NCBI RefSeq assembly: GCF_001598415.1
Contig: NZ_BCYX01000011.1
Span: forward strand, 57,589 to 121,588
DNA: 64,000 bases
Source of the DNA: Sphingomonas mali NBRC 15500
GTDB taxonomy: Bacteria; Pseudomonadota; Alphaproteobacteria; Sphingomonadales; Sphingomonadaceae
Reading direction: 5' to 3'
Of this stretch, positions 60,510-64,000 are shown piece by piece. A model generated the notes under the pieces. The model was not told the origin of the DNA, did no database searches, and saw nothing but the letters and a program-made list of their open reading frames with translations. A program made the translations under genes and the position numbers. Position 1 is the stretch's first letter. Every line of letters begins with the position of its first letter.

Positions 60510-61292
60510 TCAGTCCTGAAACACCGCGACGCGCTTTTGCATGTTGGCGGCGACCGCTTCCATCATATTGGGCTTGCCGATCACCTTGACCTGCTCCTCG
60601 GTCTCGGCGGCGAGCATGGTCACCGGATCGGCGTCGTGCATCATGTTGAGCAGACGCTTGTCGCCGCGGATGGCATGCGGGCTGCGGCCGGCGATCTGGC
60701 GTGCCAGGTCCATCGCCGCGCTGAGGGGATCGTCGGCAAGGCGCGTGACGAAGCCATGCGCCAGGGCTTCCCCGGCATCGAATTCGCGCGCGGTATAGAC
60801 CAGTTCGCGCAGCACATCGTCGCGGACCAGGCTGCGCCACAAGGGAAAGCCGGCCATGTCGGGGACGAGGCCCCAGTATGTCTCACGGATGGCGAAGCGC
60901 GCGGTCGGCGCGGCGATGCGGATGTCGGCGCCCGACATGATCTGGAATCCCCCACCGAATGCGACGCCATGGACCGCCGCGATCACCGGCATCGGCAGGT
61001 TGCGCCAGCCCCAGGCCACGTGCTGCGGCAGGATCGCGCCCTGGTCGTTGCGGGCGCGCGAGGACAAGCCCGATCCGCCGGCCTGCATGCTCGCCATGTC
61101 GAGTCCGGCGCAGAAGGCGCGGCCTTCGCCGGAAAGGACGACACAGCGGACGTCGGTTCGACCTGCGAGCGAATCGATCGCCGCGCCGATGCCTTCGAAC
61201 ATTGCCGGGTCGATCGCGTTCATCTTGTCGGGCCGGGCGAGGCGGACATCGGCGATCTGGTCGGCGATGGTGATGGTGACGCGGTCGTTCAT
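60510..61292 (-). CDS. Enoyl-CoA hydratase/isomerase family protein
   Basis: 260 residues, crotonase fold. The oxyanion-hole loops are RAFCAGLDMASM and GVAFGGGFQIMSGADIRIA. One catalytic Glu of enoyl-CoA hydratase appears replaced, so it could be an isomerase or hydrolase. ATG 61292 is used; the upstream open frame falls in a repeat. Near an acyl-CoA synthetase gene, it likely works in acyl-CoA breakdown. Confidence 0.9.
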   Translation of the reverse strand: MNDRVTITIADQIADVRLARPDKMNAIDPAMFEGIGAAIDSLAGRTDVRCVVLSGEGRAFCAGLDMASMQAGGSGLSSRARNDQGAILPQHVAWGWRNLPMPVIAAVHGVAFGGGFQIMSGADIRIAAPTARFAIRETYWGLVPDMAGFPLWRSLVRDDVLRELVYTAREFDAGEALAHGFVTRLADDPLSAAMDLARQIAGRSPHAIRGDKRLLNMMHDADPVTMLAAETEEQVKVIGKPNMMEAVAANMQKRVAVFQD

Positions 61293-61307
61293 GTCGCTCT
61301 CCAACTC

Positions 61308-61379
61308 GTCACCCCAGCGCAAGCTGGGGTCTGGTGCGGTATGTCCCTTCACGAGATGCCAGCCTTCGCTGGCATGACG
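61308..61379. repeat. Family A-like repeat copy 6
   Basis: GTCACCCCAGCGCAAGCTGG at the left and ATGCCAGCCTTCGCTGGCAT at the right. The stems are AGC-based rather than CCGG, so it is a divergent member. It separates the acyl-CoA synthetase from the downstream crotonase. Confidence 0.75.
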
Positions 61380-61386
61380 GATGGGC

Positions 61387-62928
61387 TCACACAATCCTGC
61401 TGCCGCTCTCGCCCCAATAGCGGTCGCGGAGCAAGCGTTTGTAGAGCTTGCCGGTGGGGTGGCGCGGCAATTCGGCGGTGAAGTCGATCTGGCGCGGGGT
61501 CTTCACGCCCGACAATTCGGCGCGGCACCAGGCGGTCAGTTCCTCGGCCAAAGCGGGGCCGGCATCGGCCATGTCGGCGGGCTGGACCACCGCGATCACG
61601 CGCTCGCCCATATCGGGGTCGGGTCCGCCGATCACCGCGACGTCGGCGACCTTGGGATGGGTGATGATGCGATTTTCGATCTCCTGCGGATAGATGTTCA
61701 CCCCGCCCGAGATGATCATGAAACTCTTGCGGTCGGTCAGATAGAGGAACCCCTCCTCGTCGAGACGCCCGATATCGCCCAGCGTCGTCCAGCCTTTGGC
61801 GTTCGACGCCTCGGCGGTCTTAGCCGGGTCGTTATGGTATGCGAACTGGCCGCCGCCCTCGAAATAGATCAGGCCTTCGCTTCCGGCCGGCAATTCCTCG
61901 CCATCCTCGCCGCAGATATGGGCGATGCCATATGCCGGCTTGCCGACCGACCCCTTGTGCGCGAGCCACTGCTCCGAAGTGATCGAGGTGAAGCCGTTGC
62001 CTTCCGAGCCGGCATAATATTCGTAGATTACCGGCCCCCACCAGGCGATCATCGCTTCCTTGACGGGGATCGGACAGGGCGCGGCGGCATGGATCGCGGC
62101 CTTCATGCTCGACACGTCGTATTTGCGGCGTTCTTCCTCGGGCAATTTGAGCATGCGGACGAAATGGGTCGGCACCCATTGGCTGGCATTGACGCGATAT
62201 TTCTCGATCAGCGCGAGGGCTGTGACCGGATCGAAATGCTGCATCATGATCACCGTGCCGCCGAGCCGGTGGACGGTCATGCACCAGCGCAGGGGCGCGG
62301 CATGGTACATCGGCGCGGGGCTCAAATAGATCGTGTCGGGACCGAAGCCGTAGAGTCCCTGTGCCAGCATCGCCAGGACGTTGACCGCGGCGATGTCGGC
62401 ATCCTCGGGCAAGGCGACGCGCACGCCTTTGGGCCGACCGGTGGTGCCCGACGAATAGAGCATGTCGATCCCGGCGCGCTGGTCGGCGATCGGCGTATCG
62501 GGTTGTGCCGCGAGCGCATCCTGAAGGCTGTCCCAGCCGGTCACCGTGCCGCCCAGCAAGAGCCGGTCGAGATCGGGAAGCAGCGCGGCGAGCGGTTCGG
62601 CGATGCTCGCGAGCGCGGCCGAGGCGATCACCAATTTCGCGCCCGAATCGCGAATGATGTACTCGGCCTCGGGCGCGGTCAGCTTGGACGAGATGCAGAC
62701 GTAGAACAGCCCGGCACGCTGCGCGCCCCAGGTCAGCGCGAAATATTCCGGCACATTGTCCATGAAGATCGCGACCGTGTCGCCGATCGCCAGGCCGTGC
62801 GAGCGGAACAGATGCGCGACGCGGTTCGACCGCCGGTCGAGTTCGGCATAGCTCCACGTCTCGCCGGTTTCCGCGACGATCAGCGCCGGTTTGTCGGCGT
62901 CGGTCCGCGCATGGACGCTGGGATGCAT
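61387..62928 (-). CDS. AMP-dependent acyl-CoA synthetase
   Basis: 513 residues. The AMP-binding P-loop is LYSSGTTGRPKGV, motif II YYAGSEGNG, then GWTTLGDIGRLDEEGFLYLTDR and the C-terminal lysine PTGKLYKRLL. It activates a fatty or aromatic acid as acyl-CoA. GGAGAGG is at the right distance before the ATG. The crotonase is downstream beyond a repeat. Substrate chain not inferable. Confidence 0.93.
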   Translation of the reverse strand: MHPSVHARTDADKPALIVAETGETWSYAELDRRSNRVAHLFRSHGLAIGDTVAIFMDNVPEYFALTWGAQRAGLFYVCISSKLTAPEAEYIIRDSGAKLVIASAALASIAEPLAALLPDLDRLLLGGTVTGWDSLQDALAAQPDTPIADQRAGIDMLYSSGTTGRPKGVRVALPEDADIAAVNVLAMLAQGLYGFGPDTIYLSPAPMYHAAPLRWCMTVHRLGGTVIMMQHFDPVTALALIEKYRVNASQWVPTHFVRMLKLPEEERRKYDVSSMKAAIHAAAPCPIPVKEAMIAWWGPVIYEYYAGSEGNGFTSITSEQWLAHKGSVGKPAYGIAHICGEDGEELPAGSEGLIYFEGGGQFAYHNDPAKTAEASNAKGWTTLGDIGRLDEEGFLYLTDRKSFMIISGGVNIYPQEIENRIITHPKVADVAVIGGPDPDMGERVIAVVQPADMADAGPALAEELTAWCRAELSGVKTPRQIDFTAELPRHPTGKLYKRLLRDRYWGESGSRIV

Positions 62929-63035
62929 CCGCCTCTCCTTACATTGTTGTCAGTAAGCTAGCCGGTCGCGGCGACAAGGCAAGAGGCGGTGTTGGGTGTT
63001 GCGCCACGCGGCCGCGCGTGTAGGGCATCCGGACA

Positions 63036-63470
63036 ATGAGCCACGGCTTCCAATTCGACCCCGCGCGTTTTCTCAACAGCCGGCTGGGCCATGGCGGCGC
63101 GATCGGTATCGGCTATCGCGCGCACGGCCCCGATTGGGCCGAACTCGAATTGCCCTATGACGAGCGGCTGATCGGCAATGTCGACACCGGCGTGATCGCC
63201 TCGGGCCCGATCCTGTCGATGATGGACATGGCGACGAGCCTCGGCGTGTGGCTGCGCGCGAATAGTTTCGTCGCGCATGCGACGCTCGACCTGCGGGTCG
63301 ATTATCTGCGTCCGGCGACACCGGGCAAGACGGTGGTCGGGCGCGGCGAATGCTATCGGCTGACGCGATCGATCGCGTTCGTTCGCGGCCAGGCGCATGA
63401 CGGCGACCCGAGCGATCCGCTCGCGCATGTCGCGGGCACGTTCATGGCGCCCGACGGCTATCCGCGATGA
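63036..63470 (+). CDS. PaaI-family thioesterase 1
   Basis: 144 residues, hotdog fold. ASGPILSMMDMATSLGVWLRA and HATLDLRVDYLRPATPGKTVVGRGE mark the PaaI/YbgC-like group. The last 4 bases overlap the next thioesterase. It is divergent from the acyl-CoA synthetase, which suggests a common pathway for acyl-CoA balance. Confidence 0.9.
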   Translation: MSHGFQFDPARFLNSRLGHGGAIGIGYRAHGPDWAELELPYDERLIGNVDTGVIASGPILSMMDMATSLGVWLRANSFVAHATLDLRVDYLRPATPGKTVVGRGECYRLTRSIAFVRGQAHDGDPSDPLAHVAGTFMAPDGYPR

Positions 63471-63856
63471 TCGACCGGCTTCCCCCTTATGCCCAACTGC
63501 TGGGGCTGACCGCCGAACGCGACGGCGACGGCGCGCCGGTGCTGGTGATGCCGTTCGGCAATCACGTGCTTGGCCGTCCCGGATTCCTGCACGGCGGCGC
63601 GATCAGCGGTCTGATGGAGATGGCGGCGATCGTTGCCCTGTACGACGCCTTGGCGGGCGAGGGCGGGGGCGAGGTCAAGCCGGTCAACGTGACGGTCGAT
63701 TTCATGCGCGGCGGCCGCGACAAGCCGACTCGCTCGCGCGGCATCGTCACCCGGCTGGGCACGCGAGTCGCCAATGTCGAAGCGACCGCGTGGCAGGACG
63801 ACCCCGCCAAGCCCATCGCCGCAGCGCGGATGAACTATCTGATCGTGCGGCGTTAG
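63467..63856 (+). CDS. PaaI-family thioesterase 2
   Basis: 129 residues, hotdog fold. GNHVLGRPGFLHGGAISGLMEMAA, then VNVTVDFMRGGRDKPTRSRGIVTRLG. It resembles the first thioesterase in layout but not closely in sequence, and its ATG overlaps that gene's stop (ATGA). The two probably form a heteromeric or sequential pair. Confidence 0.9.
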   Translation: MIDRLPPYAQLLGLTAERDGDGAPVLVMPFGNHVLGRPGFLHGGAISGLMEMAAIVALYDALAGEGGGEVKPVNVTVDFMRGGRDKPTRSRGIVTRLGTRVANVEATAWQDDPAKPIAAARMNYLIVRR

Positions 63857-63888
63857 GCTTCCGCAGGTTCGGCCGCCCCAATTCCATC

Positions 63889-63994
63889 GTCACCCCGGGC
63901 TTGTCCCGGGGTCCACCGCGCCGCCGGCCCGGTAGCGGCTCCTCTTGTTTCACGCTTGCCGCCCGGTGGATCCCGGCACAGGGCCGGGATGACG
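63889..63994. repeat. Family A repeat copy 7
   Basis: GTCACCCCGGGCTTGTCCCG at the left, CCCGGCACAGGGCCGGGATG at the right, with the family loop shape. The interior has a CCGGCCCGG core. It ends 6 bases before the window edge. Confidence 0.85.
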
Positions 63995-64000
63995 GCTGCA

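Overview
The window reads as chromosomal DNA of an alphaproteobacterium of the Sphingomonadales, most likely Sphingomonas or a close relative. This rests on high GC, gene content and synteny: rpiB-glyA-nrdR, rnd-lptC-lptB-rpoN, nadD-rsfS-rlmH-envC-ctpA, divK beside a DUF3572 gene, a two-domain cold-shock protein, and many short intergenic palindromic repeats. No sequence search was run, so the genus is an inference. The window is mostly housekeeping DNA. I see no rRNA, tRNA, prophage, integrated plasmid or CRISPR array, and only one decayed insertion sequence.

Layout. 0-6.6 kb: the start of a secreted protein, a membrane-bound LytTR regulator, rpiB-glyA-two small proteins-nrdR, a MATE transporter and argG. 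6.8-12.1 kb: an overlapping operon of an FAD oxidoreductase, GtrA and two large polytopic proteins that looks like a lipid-linked glycosyl transfer set. 12.1-17.2 kb: a FemAB-like acyltransferase, RidA, a HAD protein, DUF3572, divK, rpmG and dps. 17.2-22.4 kb: a metallophosphoesterase, an ATP-dependent DNA ligase, a DoxX protein, and fasciclin with an RskA/ECF sigma pair. 22.5-29.1 kb: a DMT transporter, the double cold-shock protein, TerC, RNase D, lptC, lptB and rpoN; lptA is absent from its usual place. 29.1-33.6 kb: an RTX protein, an IS5-type relic and small metabolic genes.

33.7-41.7 kb is a DNA-repair neighbourhood: ligase-associated exonuclease, DEXH helicase, a retropepsin-like protease, a radical SAM protein and a UdgX uracil-DNA crosslinking protein. 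The ligase that normally travels with the first two lies 14 kb upstream. 41.9-44.9 kb is a compact operon with an arylsulfotransferase-like protein at one end and a sulfotransferase at the other, joined by two small membrane proteins; its product is unknown. 45-50 kb holds DedA, a DJ-1/PfpI protein and several membrane proteins. 50-55.2 kb is a minus-strand housekeeping block: coq7, dsbB, ctpA, envC-like, rlmH, rsfS, nadD. At 55.4-56.2 kb a small membrane protein and a winged-helix regulator follow three copies of a TTTCCA-N3-TGGAAA palindrome. 56-64 kb is catabolic and acyl-CoA metabolism: hydrolase, nitroreductase, thioesterases, crotonase and acyl-CoA synthetase.

The signals most worth following are the repair neighbourhood with the radical SAM/UdgX pair, the sulfotransferase operon, a near-perfect three-way-junction palindrome inside a repeat at 13.3 kb, the operator array at 55.4 kb, and the missing lptA. 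None is proven to be a new system.
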